Source: Conexibacter sp. CPCC 205762 (GTDB lineage: Bacteria > Actinomycetota > Thermoleophilia > Solirubrobacterales > Solirubrobacteraceae). From it: a stretch of 64,000 nt of DNA. Positions 18,408 through 26,327 of the stretch are shown in pieces (the stretch's first letter is position 1; each line of letters opens with the position of its first letter). Under the pieces are notes generated by a model. That model was not told the origin of the DNA. It made no database searches and saw only the letters and a program-made list of their open reading frames with translations. The position numbers and the translations under genes are program-made. The stretch covers positions 1-64,000 of the forward strand of contig NZ_JAUTDN010000003.1 in the NCBI RefSeq assembly GCF_030646155.1, in the 5' to 3' direction.

Positions 18408-18995
18408 ATGGTAGCCAGCAGCGGCATTCTCAGCCCCAACGTCAACTTCGAGGACCGGCTCGTCGGATCGCTCGACGAGATGACGCGCACGGTCAGCCAC
18501 CTGAAGGGGCTCGGCTACAGGATCGTGCTCACGTCGGGCTCGTTCGACCTGATCCACCTCGGCCACGTCAAGTACCTGGCGAAGGCGAAGGAGCAGGGCG
18601 ACGTGCTCGCCGTCGGCGTCGACAGCGACGCGAAGATCCGCCGCCGCAAGGGCGACGACCGGCCGATGGTGCCGCAGGCCGAGCGGCTGGAGATGCTCGC
18701 CCACCAGCGCCCGGTCGACCTCATATACCTGAAGGACGACGACGAGACGAGATGGGCGCTGATCAAGGCGGTCGCGCCCGACGTGCTCGTGCTGACCGCC
18801 GACCACTCCTACAGCGCCGACGACCAGCGTGCGCTGCTGGAGTTCTGCGGCCGCGTCGAGGTGCTCGAGCGGCAGGCGTCGGTGACGACCTCCGAGCGGA
18901 TCCGGCAGATGTACATGCACCTCGGCGACAGGCTCGGCCCGAAGCTCGCCGAGGTCCTCCCGGGGCTGATCGACAGCATCCTGCGCAGGTCGTGA
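18408..18995 (+). CDS. Nucleotidyltransferase, RfaE/cytidylyltransferase-like
   Basis: A 195-residue HxGH-type nucleotidyltransferase. The motif TSGSFDLIHLGHVKYLAKAK and the second half VLAVGVDSDAKIRRRKG are clear, and the C-terminal TTSERIRQM matches the ISSTxI-like motif. Relatives attach AMP or CMP to sugar or polyol phosphates, or to pantetheine or nicotinamide phosphates. It begins just downstream of a TATCGT box (18391) and is followed after 4 bases by the deaminase-fusion gene, so the two form an operon divergent from thyA. The substrate is not predictable from this sequence. Confidence 0.85.
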   Translation: MVASSGILSPNVNFEDRLVGSLDEMTRTVSHLKGLGYRIVLTSGSFDLIHLGHVKYLAKAKEQGDVLAVGVDSDAKIRRRKGDDRPMVPQAERLEMLAHQRPVDLIYLKDDDETRWALIKAVAPDVLVLTADHSYSADDQRALLEFCGRVEVLERQASVTTSERIRQMYMHLGDRLGPKLAEVLPGLIDSILRRS

Positions 18996-18999
18996 GCGC

Positions 19000-19884
19000 A
19001 TGAGCGCCGCCGTCGTGGCGTACGTGCCGGTCCTGCACGAGGGCTACCGGCGCTTCCTCGACGCGCACGGCCGCGACCTGCCGCTGCATCTGATCGGCCC
19101 GTCGCTGCACGCGGACCAGCGGCCGCTGGCGAAGGACGTGCGGGCGCTGCCGGCTGAGGTGGTGCGGGACGCGATCGACGCGCTCGGGATCTGCTCGTCG
19201 GTGACCGTGCTGGATCTCGCGGGGGTGGAGGCGCTGGCCGCGGCCGGGACGTCGCTGACGCTGCCGGCCGAGGACGTCTCCTACGCCGTCGTCGAGCGCT
19301 GGCTGCCGCGCAACCCGGTCCGCTACGACCCGGTCTTCCTGCGCTGGGACAAGACGAAGACGGTGCAGCTGCTGCAGCCGCGCCCCGATCGCGTCGTCTC
19401 GGAGACGATCGCGCTGGCGGCGCTGGTGGGCGCCAGAGAGCTGGCTGCCGCGGCCGAGGCCGAGGCCGATCGCAGCGCCGACTGGTGGCGCCAGGTCGGC
19501 GCCGCGATCCGCTTCGCCGACGGCACGCTCGCCGCCACCGTCAACGAGCACCTGCCGCACCCGCTCGCGCCCTACGTCGTCGGCGACCCGCGCGCGAACT
19601 TCTCCAAGGGCGTCCACCTGGAGCTGTCGACGGCCGCCCACGCCGAGGCGCGCCTGATCGCCGACGCCGCCCGCCGCGGCGTCGCGACCGCCGGCGCGGT
19701 CGTCTACGTGACCGACTTCCCCTGCCCGCCGTGCGCGAAGCTGCTGGCCGGCGCCGGCGTCGCCCGCGTCTACTACCGCAGCGGCTACGCCGTGCTCGAC
19801 GGCGAGGACGTGCTGCGCGACGCGGGCGTGGAGATCGTGCGCGTGAAGGCGCCGGTGCGCGCTCAGTCGCCGGGCAGCACGTAG
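19000..19884 (+). CDS. Deaminase-fold protein: dCMP-deaminase-like domain with an uncharacterised N-terminal domain
   Basis: A 294-residue protein. Residues about 160-285 form a zinc-dependent deoxycytidylate-deaminase domain: HAEARLI (His214, catalytic Glu216) and PCPPC (Cys242, Cys245), with VYVTDFPCPPCAKLLAGAG. Residues 1-155 (AYVPVLHEGYRRFLDAHGRD, RWLPRNPVRYDPVFLRWDK) are an extra domain I do not recognise. dCMP deaminase makes dUMP, the thyA substrate, which lies one gene pair away. It follows the nucleotidyltransferase by 4 bases. Alternatively it could deaminate another pyrimidine. Confidence 0.8.
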   Translation: MSAAVVAYVPVLHEGYRRFLDAHGRDLPLHLIGPSLHADQRPLAKDVRALPAEVVRDAIDALGICSSVTVLDLAGVEALAAAGTSLTLPAEDVSYAVVERWLPRNPVRYDPVFLRWDKTKTVQLLQPRPDRVVSETIALAALVGARELAAAAEAEADRSADWWRQVGAAIRFADGTLAATVNEHLPHPLAPYVVGDPRANFSKGVHLELSTAAHAEARLIADAARRGVATAGAVVYVTDFPCPPCAKLLAGAGVARVYYRSGYAVLDGEDVLRDAGVEIVRVKAPVRAQSPGST

Positions 19885-20255
19885 TCGAGCGTCAGCCGCT
19901 CGTGCGCGACGCGCGCGGAGCCGGCGATCCCCGCCAGCTCGCCGGTGCCCGACTGCGGCACGATCCAGCCGAACTGCAGCGGCGCGCCGTCGGGCGCCTG
20001 GGCGGCGCCGTGCTGGAGCACGAAGCTGCCGCGGCGGCCGTCGAGCACGCCGGTGATCCGCTCCATCGCGATGTAGCCCTGCTGGTCGCAGGTCTGCACC
20101 TCGCCGACGGCCTCGCCCTCCAGCGGCCCCGTGTAGCGCTTCGCCAGCAGCACGCGCGCCAGCAGCGGGCCGTCCGGCGGACGCAGGTGGAGCGGGTCGC
20201 CGGCGTCGTAGCCGGCCTCTTCCCAGCGCGTGATCTCGAACACGATCTCGGTCAT
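19863..20255 (-). CDS. DUF3224-family protein
   Basis: A 130-residue beta-barrel-type protein: FEITRWEEAGYDAG, LAKRYTGPLEGEAVGEVQT, RGSFVLQHGAA and VPQSGTGELAGIAGSAR match the DUF3224 pattern. The function is unknown. Its end overlaps the deaminase gene convergently by 22 bases. A TACGGT box lies 6 bases before its ATG, indicating a leaderless mRNA. Confidence 0.85.
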   Translation of the reverse strand: MTEIVFEITRWEEAGYDAGDPLHLRPPDGPLLARVLLAKRYTGPLEGEAVGEVQTCDQQGYIAMERITGVLDGRRGSFVLQHGAAQAPDGAPLQFGWIVPQSGTGELAGIAGSARVAHERLTLDYVLPGD

Positions 20256-20387
20256 CGCGCCACCGTAGGCGCCGCCGCGCGCGATGGCTTGGAAGGACGC
20301 GACAGCGATCGGGAGACGACAGCGGCTCCCGAGACCTCCTGACGGCGGTACAGTTGGCGTATTCGGGGCAGCGAGGAGAGGGTGCAG

Positions 20388-20822
20388 ATGCGGGGGGTTC
20401 GTCTGACGGCATGCGCGGCGGTCGTGTTGGCGCTGCTGTGGAGCGCGGGCGTGGCGACGGCGCGCACGGTCAACATCGATGAGGCCGTCAAGCTGCACCT
20501 CGTGCGCAAGTCGGGCAACACGCTGTACGAGGCCGGCAGCGCGACCGGCACCCTGCCCGGCAACGTCTCCGCCGTCTTCCAGATATCGGTCACGAGCGTC
20601 AGCGGCACCGTCACGATCTACCCGCGCGGCGGCTCGCTCACGATCAGCGTCGCGGGCACGCCCAGGTCGGCCGGCATGAGAGCCCGCTTCGGCGGGACGA
20701 TGCGCGTCGTCAGAGGCAGCGGCAAGTTCCGCGGCGCGAGCGGCAGCGGCACCTTCTCCGGCGTCGTCAACCGCCGCACCTGGGACGTCAAGGTCGACGC
20801 CGACGCGCGGCTCACCTACTAG
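20388..20822 (+). CDS. Small secreted protein
   Basis: A 144-residue exported protein. A signal peptide (VRLTACAAVVLALLWSAGVA, cleavage after ATA) precedes a beta-rich domain with RKSGNTLYEAGSATGTLPG and a Gly/Ser-rich repeat GSGKFRGASGSGTFSGVV. GAGGAGAG lies 7 bases before the ATG, which is preferred over a GTG two codons earlier. The next secreted-protein gene begins on the base after its stop codon. The function is unknown; related short proteins look like secreted beta-barrels or allene-oxide-cyclase-like folds. Confidence 0.75.
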   Translation: MRGVRLTACAAVVLALLWSAGVATARTVNIDEAVKLHLVRKSGNTLYEAGSATGTLPGNVSAVFQISVTSVSGTVTIYPRGGSLTISVAGTPRSAGMRARFGGTMRVVRGSGKFRGASGSGTFSGVVNRRTWDVKVDADARLTY

Positions 20823-21608
20823 ATGCCCCGACGGCGCCTTGCCGCGTCGCTGACGCTCCTCCTGCTGGCATCCGCCGCCGCGATCTGCGCGCCGGCTGCG
20901 TTCGCCGCCGCGCCCGTGCGGCTCGCCGTCGGCTTCGCGCCCGACGCCCGCCTCGGCGCGATGACACCGATCACGGCTGAGCTGCGGATCGACCCGCACA
21001 TCCGCCCCGCCCCGCTGACGAGCATGACGCTGCAGTACCCCGGCAGCCTCGGCATCACGACGAGCGGCCTCGGCCTCGCCGGCTGCCGGCGGCCGGCGGC
21101 GGACTTCCAGCTCGTCTCGATCGATGCGATCGGCCTCGCCGGCTGCTCGGCGAACGCGGTGATGGCGCTCGGCGACGCCCATGCGCAGGTGCGGATCGGG
21201 ACCTATCGCTTCGCCGCCACCGCGAAGGTGACTGTGCTGGCCGGCGTCTATGGCGACGACGGGCTCGGCCTCGTCGCCTTCGTCGACGGCATCAACCCGC
21301 TCGGCTACAAGCTCGCCTATCACGGCGTCGCCGGCAGCTCTCCAGCGCCGTTCGGCGGCCAGTTGGGGATCACGCTGCCGACGATCCCCGACCTGCCCGA
21401 CGACGCCAGCTTCGCGCTGACGCGGCTGCGCCTGTCGATCGGCGACCCGCGGATCGTCTACGTCGACCGCGGGAGACGCTTCCGGCCGGACGGGATCGAG
21501 CTGCCGCGGCGCTGCCCGCGCGGCGGCTTCCGCTTCCGCGCCGAGCTGGGCTTCGACGACGGCAGCAGCACAAAGGTCGAGACGCGCACCGCCTGCCCGC
21601 GCCGCTAG
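20823..21608 (+). CDS. Secreted protein of unknown function
   Basis: A 261-residue exported protein. A signal peptide (RRRLAASLTLLLLASAAA to AFA) is followed by a beta-rich mature part with ADFQLVSIDAIGLAGCSANA and a C-terminal CPRGGFRFRAELGFDDGSS region; four or five cysteines may form disulfides. The ATG abuts the stop of the upstream secreted-protein gene (TAGATG), so both are made from one transcript. It converges on murD2 with a 4-base overlap. No family is recognised. Confidence 0.7.
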   Translation: MPRRRLAASLTLLLLASAAAICAPAAFAAAPVRLAVGFAPDARLGAMTPITAELRIDPHIRPAPLTSMTLQYPGSLGITTSGLGLAGCRRPAADFQLVSIDAIGLAGCSANAVMALGDAHAQVRIGTYRFAATAKVTVLAGVYGDDGLGLVAFVDGINPLGYKLAYHGVAGSSPAPFGGQLGITLPTIPDLPDDASFALTRLRLSIGDPRIVYVDRGRRFRPDGIELPRRCPRGGFRFRAELGFDDGSSTKVETRTACPRR

Positions 21609-23119
21609 CCAGCCGCCTCGACGGCAGCGCGGAAGCGCTCGCCACGGGCGATGAAGTCGCGGTAGTGGTCGTAGCTGGGGGCGGCGGGCGAGAGCAGGAT
21701 GACGGCGGGCGCCTCCCGCGCGGCGTCGGAGGCGGACGGCGTCCCTCGCGCGGCGTCGGACGCGGGCGACGACGCGGCGAGCGCCGTCGCGAGGTCGCGC
21801 GCGAGCGCGACGGCCTCCTCCATCCCACCGGCCGCGACCGCGCGGGCCGCGGGCACGCCGGCCGCGCGCGCGGCGGCGACGACCCGCTCGCCGGTGCTCG
21901 GCAGGCCGACGACGGCGGCGCCGCGCGCCGCGAGCGCGCGGCCGAGCGGGGCGTAGTCCTGGCTGCGATCCTGCCCGCCGGCGAGCAGCACGACGGCGCG
22001 GTCGGCGTAGCTGTCGAGCGCCGCGATCGCCGACTCGGGCGTGGTCGAGATCGAGTCGTCGACGAACAGCAGCCCGTCGCGCTCGGCGACCGGCTCGAGC
22101 CGATGCGGCAGCGCGCGGAAGCCGTCGAGCGCGGCCGGCAGCGGCGGCAGCGCGATCCCGGCCGCCTCCAGCGCTGTCAGCGCGGTGCAGAGGTTGCGCG
22201 CGTTGTGCGCGCCGCGCAGCGGCAGCGCGGCGGTCGGGATCGCGACCTCGCCGCCCCCCGCGGACGCCGCGCCGGCCGCCGCACGCGCCTCGCCGCGCGC
22301 GACGCCATCGCCCGTCACGTGCCACCCGCCGGGTCCGCCGAACGGCGCCAGCTCGACACCGGCCCCGCGCGCGACGGTCGCGGCGCGCGCGTCGCCCGCG
22401 ATCCGCGCCGCCTCGCCGGCCGCCTCGCTCGCGCCCGTGTCGCCGACGACCGCGACGCGCACGCCCGGCAGCGTCAGCAGGCGCAGCTTGTCGGCCTGGT
22501 AGGCCTCCTCGGATCCGTGCCAGTCGACGTGCTCGCGGTAGAGGTTCGTCACGATCGCGACCTCGGTGCCGGTCGCCAGGTCGGCGATCTGGTAGCTCGA
22601 CAGCTCGATCACGGCCAGCTCGGCCGGCGGCGCGTCGAGCAGGTCGAGCGCCGGCACGCCGATGTTGCCGGCGAGGTCGGTGGCGACGCCGGCGGCGCGC
22701 GCGAGGTGGGCGATCAGCGCCGCGGTCGTGCTTTTGCCCTTCGTGCCGGTGACGCCGATCACGCCGCGGCCGCCGCGCTCGGCCAGCCACAGCGAGGTCG
22801 CGGTCGTCACCGGCGTGCCGCCGGCGCGCAGCGCGAACAGCTCCGGGCGGTGGATCGAGACGCCCGGCGAGCGCACGACCGCGTCGCATGCGCGCAGCGC
22901 CTCGACCGCCTCCGCGGCGCCGACCACGACCCGCGCGCCGACCGACTCGGCCAGCGCGCTCACGCCCGCGTCGACGCTCCCGTCCGCGCGCGCGTCGGCC
23001 GCGACGACGGCGATCCGCGCACGCGGCAGCCGGTTCGCGAGCTGCCGCGCGAAGGAGCTGATCTCGCGGCCGGCGCCCCAGACGCCGACGACCTTCCCGT
23101 CAAGCTCCGAGAAGCGCAC
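21605..23119 (-). CDS. murD2: UDP-MurNAc-L-Ala--L-glutamate ligase MurD2
   Basis: A 504-residue Mur ligase. The ATP loop GVTGTKGKSTTAALIAHLA is at about 122-140, with NIGVPALD, ELSSYQIADL and the carbamylated-Lys/Asn region NLYREHVDWHGSEEAYQADK. It differs from ordinary MurD in its N-terminal Rossmann part (VVGVWGAGREISSFARQL) and is coupled by a 20-base overlap to a MurL gene. MurD2 adds L-Glu rather than D-Glu to UDP-MurNAc-L-Ala in Xanthomonas, after which MurL inverts it. The start is GTG. A short Ser-Asp-Ala-Ala-Arg repeat lies near the C-terminus. Confidence 0.88.
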   Translation of the reverse strand: MRFSELDGKVVGVWGAGREISSFARQLANRLPRARIAVVAADARADGSVDAGVSALAESVGARVVVGAAEAVEALRACDAVVRSPGVSIHRPELFALRAGGTPVTTATSLWLAERGGRGVIGVTGTKGKSTTAALIAHLARAAGVATDLAGNIGVPALDLLDAPPAELAVIELSSYQIADLATGTEVAIVTNLYREHVDWHGSEEAYQADKLRLLTLPGVRVAVVGDTGASEAAGEAARIAGDARAATVARGAGVELAPFGGPGGWHVTGDGVARGEARAAAGAASAGGGEVAIPTAALPLRGAHNARNLCTALTALEAAGIALPPLPAALDGFRALPHRLEPVAERDGLLFVDDSISTTPESAIAALDSYADRAVVLLAGGQDRSQDYAPLGRALAARGAAVVGLPSTGERVVAAARAAGVPAARAVAAGGMEEAVALARDLATALAASSPASDAARGTPSASDAAREAPAVILLSPAAPSYDHYRDFIARGERFRAAVEAAG

Positions 23120-24500
23120 GGACGTGAGGCATGAGGGCGTCGGGGACGTCGTGCTCGTCGCTCAGCGCGAGCACCGCGTCGAGGTCGCCGTCGGCCGGCG
23201 GATGCGCCGGCAGCGCCTCGTCGACCAGCCGCCGCACGACCGCGTGGTCGCGCCACTGCTCCTGCGCGGCGATCAGGCGGATCGCGGCGAGGCTCTCCTG
23301 CTCCTCGCCGACGCACTCGAACGGCTTGTGGCCGCCGGTCGCGGTCAGCAGCGCGAAGCCGTCGTACTGCTGCGGCTCGGCGAGCAGGTCTCTGCCGAAC
23401 ACCTCGGCCAGATGCGCGGGCGCGTTGAAGGGCGCGAGGATCAGGTAGACGAAGCGGCACTTGGGACAGTCGCCGCACCACGATCTCGCCCGCAGCGCCG
23501 GGTCGATGCGGAAGATCGCGTTGCAGGAGGTGAAGACCGGGTGGTACTGCTCGAAGCGTGAGAAGGCGCGTGCGATCGCCAGCTCGGAGGCCGGCCGCAG
23601 CAGCGAGAAGAGGTCCGGCGGCGCGCCGACCTCGGCCAGCGCGGCGCGCAGCAGCCGCTCGGCGCGGAGGCTCTTGGAGAACTGGTGGTTGACGTCGATC
23701 CCGTCCCACGCGACGTTGCCCTGCGAGGCCGAGCGCTCGTTCGCGAGCGCGACCGCGTCGTAGTCGTGCAGCGCCGCCGTCAGCAGCGCGACGCAGGAGA
23801 CGATCGCCGTCACCGGCACGTGGCCGTTGAGCGCGCCGGCGCGGTTGAGCGCGCCGATCCCGGGGTCGAGTCTGCGCCGCGCGAGCAGGTGCGGCAGGCC
23901 GGCGACCTCGACGGTGCGGACGATCGGCGCGGCGTCGCCGATCGAGAACAGCGCCAGCTCGATCCCGGAGCGGCGGACCGCCTCCAGCGCGACGACCGAG
24001 TCCTTGCCGCCGCCGACCGGCACGAGCACTCTGCGCGGCGCCTGCGCGCGCGGGCGGGCGGCGCCGGGCGCGGCGGCGGCGCCCGCCTCGCCGGCCCACG
24101 TCCCGTCACGCGGAAAGACCGGACGCGGCAGCGCGTCGAGTCTGTTCGTGAAGGCGAACTCGCCGAGCCCCTCCGAGTAGAGCGCCTCCAGCAGCGCCGC
24201 GGCGGCCGGCCCCGGATGCGCGCCCTCCAGCGCGACCGCCGGCGGCGCGGCGGTCTTGAAGTAGCTGACGCCGGTGACCCAGTGCAGCAGCGCCAGCAGC
24301 CCATCGACGCGGGCGCGGTCGGCGTCGCTGACGCGCGTCCCCGCCGGCAGCGTGAAGCGCTCCTCGAACGCGATCGCGTCGTCGAGCGCGTAGCCCAGCG
24401 TCACGACGCCGTCGTCGCTCAGCGCGCGCGTCGTGAAGCGGAAGCTCGAGAACGCGGCGGGGTCGAAGCGCTCGGTCGGCTGCGCGGCGTCGGTGCTCAT
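23100..24500 (-). CDS. murL: UDP-MurNAc-L-Ala-L-Glu epimerase MurL
   Basis: A 466-residue protein matching the MurL family. A PP-loop-like ATP motif VLVPVGGGKDSVVALEAVRR is at 158-177, with the family block GHVPVTAIVSCVALLTAAL, ALANERSASQGNV, a WCGDCPKCRFVYLIL Cys motif and a GGHKPFECVG block. MurL uses ATP to epimerise the terminal L-Glu of UDP-MurNAc-L-Ala-L-Glu, replacing glutamate racemase. The ATG is chosen because GGAGAGCG lies directly before it; a TACGCT box 8 bases upstream may give a very short leader. It is followed by murD2 with a 20-base overlap. Confidence 0.88.
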   Translation of the reverse strand: MSTDAAQPTERFDPAAFSSFRFTTRALSDDGVVTLGYALDDAIAFEERFTLPAGTRVSDADRARVDGLLALLHWVTGVSYFKTAAPPAVALEGAHPGPAAAALLEALYSEGLGEFAFTNRLDALPRPVFPRDGTWAGEAGAAAAPGAARPRAQAPRRVLVPVGGGKDSVVALEAVRRSGIELALFSIGDAAPIVRTVEVAGLPHLLARRRLDPGIGALNRAGALNGHVPVTAIVSCVALLTAALHDYDAVALANERSASQGNVAWDGIDVNHQFSKSLRAERLLRAALAEVGAPPDLFSLLRPASELAIARAFSRFEQYHPVFTSCNAIFRIDPALRARSWCGDCPKCRFVYLILAPFNAPAHLAEVFGRDLLAEPQQYDGFALLTATGGHKPFECVGEEQESLAAIRLIAAQEQWRDHAVVRRLVDEALPAHPPADGDLDAVLALSDEHDVPDALMPHVRALLGA

Positions 24501-24580
24501 CGCTCTCCAGCGTAGTGGTCCCATCGCGCGGGTAGCGCTGTGACAGGACCCGCAGACGACCACCCGGCGAGGTGAGGCCG

Positions 24581-24754
24581 ATGCCGCCCAGAGGCGTCAG
24601 AAGAGGCAGCAAGCGCGACCGCCAGTACAGACACGTCAAGCAGTCGCAGCTCGATCAGGGCAGAAGCGAGAGACGCGCCGAGGAGATCGCGGCGCGCACG
24701 GTCAACAAGGAGCGCGCCCGCAGCGGCGAGTCGAGAACCCGCTCGCGCAGCTGA
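24581..24754 (+). CDS. Small basic protein, 'plasmid stabilization protein' type
   Basis: A 57-residue very basic protein with the conserved run KRDRQYRHVKQSQLDQGRS and EEIAARTVNKERAR, seen in a widespread small family often labelled plasmid stabilization protein. The label does not imply a plasmid; the role is unknown and the protein probably binds nucleic acid. GAGGTGAGG precedes the ATG. It is divergent from murL. Confidence 0.8.
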   Translation: MPPRGVRRGSKRDRQYRHVKQSQLDQGRSERRAEEIAARTVNKERARSGESRTRSRS

Positions 24755-24770
24755 CGACGACGGCCGCCGC

Positions 24771-26312
24771 TCACCTGCCGAGCCGCGTGAGCGAGCCGGC
24801 CATCCACAGCATCTGGTCGTTCGACAGTCTCTTCTGGAGCGTGTTCGAGATCCAGTAGACCGCCTGCGGGGTGCGCCAGGCGACCAGCCGCAGCTTCGTG
24901 CCGTCGTACCAGAGGTCGAGCTTCTTGCCGTTGACGGTGCGGTGGTCCGAGGAGGGGTTTCTGAGGATCGGCGGGTCGCTCCAGCGCAGGCCCTGCACGC
25001 CGACGTAGTTGCCGGGGCCGCCGTAGGGGATCACGAGCCGGTAGGCGGCCTTCATCCCGGCGGGCGTCTTCGTGCGGTAGACGATCGGGTAGCCGCCCTC
25101 GGCGCCGCGGTTGTCGGGCGCGTAGGTCGCGCCGGCCGGCAGCAGCCGCGGGTAGTAGACGGGGAAGGTGACCGGGCCGAGCGAGATCGCGTACTGCTTG
25201 CCGGTCTCCGCCATGTCGGCGAGGCCGAGGCTCGCGGCCGTCGGCGCGCTCGCGGGGCGACCTCTGCGACCGCCCCTTCTGCCGCCACGGCGTCTCGCGG
25301 CCCTGGCGGCCGGCGGCGCCGGCGCGTCGTCGGGGTCGAGCAGCTCCGCGCGCACGCGCCGCAGGTCGGCCGCGGTCGTCTGCAGGTACTGGATGCCGTC
25401 CGGCGCTCTGTAGTCGGTCGGCTCGAGCGCGACCTGCTGGATCGGTCTTCTGGCCGAGAAGGCGACCAGTCTCAGCAGCTTCAGCAGCGAGGAGACCGAC
25501 TGCAGGTCGGCGTCGGTGTGCATCCGTCTGCCGATCACGCTCGTCAGCTGGTGCGGGTCGTCGAGGAAGCGGTCGGCGCTGTACTGCGAGCGCACCTGGC
25601 GCAGGAAGTCCTGCTGGCGGGCGCCGCGCACGAGGTCGTTGTCGAGGTGGCGGTAGCGGACGTAGTCGAGCGCTCTCTCGCCGCACATCAGCTGGTAGCC
25701 GGGATTGACGTCGATCTCGGCGTACTGGTCGGTGCCGGGGCCGTTTCTGTGCCAGTAGCGGTGATCGACGTCGACGTAGACGCAGCCGATCGTGTCGATC
25801 GCCTCGCGGAAGCCTCTGAACTCGACGTTCGCGATGTGGTTGATGCGGATCCCCAGCAGCCGCGAGATCACTCTCGCCGTCAGCGCCTCGCCGCCGACCG
25901 TGTAGGTCTCGTTCAGCTTCACGGGGCCGTAGGCAGCGCCTCTCCAGCTGAAGGAGACCATCAGGTCGCGCGGGATCGAGAGGACGGTCGTCGCGGGCGC
26001 GTCGGGGTCGATCCGCACGAGCATCATCGTGTCCGAGCGGGCGTCGCCGGCGCCGGTGCCGTAGCGGTGGTCGGAGCCGATCAGCAGCAGCGTCTGCGGC
26101 TCGCCCGCGTCAGCCCGCGATATCACCGCCTCGGCGCCGCTGATCGTGCCGCCGGCGCGCAGGTCGTCGACGAAGCTCTGCACGTTCAGCAGGCCGGCGG
26201 TCGCGGTCGCGCCCGCCGTCAGCACGACGACGATCACGGCCGCGAGGACGAACCGGGCCCAGCTGCGGCGCTGGCCAGGCGCCGGGAATCTGTCTGGCGC
26301 GTTCGCGTCCAT
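24771..26312 (-). CDS. LytR-CpsA-Psr (LCP) cell-wall glycopolymer ligase with extra C-terminal domain
   Basis: A 513-residue type II membrane protein: cytoplasmic N-terminus, one span at about 19-42, then an LCP domain with SDTMMLVRIDP, VLSIPRDLMVSF, KLNETYTVGG and NHIANVEFRGFREAIDTIG, carrying the Arg/Asp residues that bind the polyprenyl-phosphate substrate. LCP enzymes attach teichoic acids, arabinogalactan or capsule to peptidoglycan. After an Ala/Arg/Gly-rich linker (RRGGRRGGRRGR) comes a domain of about 150 residues (FPVYYPRLLPAGATYAPD, LDLWYDGTKLRLVAWR) not usual in LCP proteins. It lies beside the murL-murD2 wall genes. Confidence 0.87.
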   Translation of the reverse strand: MDANAPDRFPAPGQRRSWARFVLAAVIVVVLTAGATATAGLLNVQSFVDDLRAGGTISGAEAVISRADAGEPQTLLLIGSDHRYGTGAGDARSDTMMLVRIDPDAPATTVLSIPRDLMVSFSWRGAAYGPVKLNETYTVGGEALTARVISRLLGIRINHIANVEFRGFREAIDTIGCVYVDVDHRYWHRNGPGTDQYAEIDVNPGYQLMCGERALDYVRYRHLDNDLVRGARQQDFLRQVRSQYSADRFLDDPHQLTSVIGRRMHTDADLQSVSSLLKLLRLVAFSARRPIQQVALEPTDYRAPDGIQYLQTTAADLRRVRAELLDPDDAPAPPAARAARRRGGRRGGRRGRPASAPTAASLGLADMAETGKQYAISLGPVTFPVYYPRLLPAGATYAPDNRGAEGGYPIVYRTKTPAGMKAAYRLVIPYGGPGNYVGVQGLRWSDPPILRNPSSDHRTVNGKKLDLWYDGTKLRLVAWRTPQAVYWISNTLQKRLSNDQMLWMAGSLTRLGR

Positions 26313-26327
26313 CCCCTCCCGGGGAGC

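Noticed and set aside
21690-21780. Tandem repeat or minisatellite
   Set aside because: It is a short two-copy repeat coding Ser-Asp-Ala-Ala-Arg in the murD2 C-terminus, explained by low-complexity codons.
24581-24754. Plasmid or integrated element suggested by the 'plasmid stabilization' label
   Set aside because: The family is widespread on chromosomes, and no replication, transfer or integrase gene is near.
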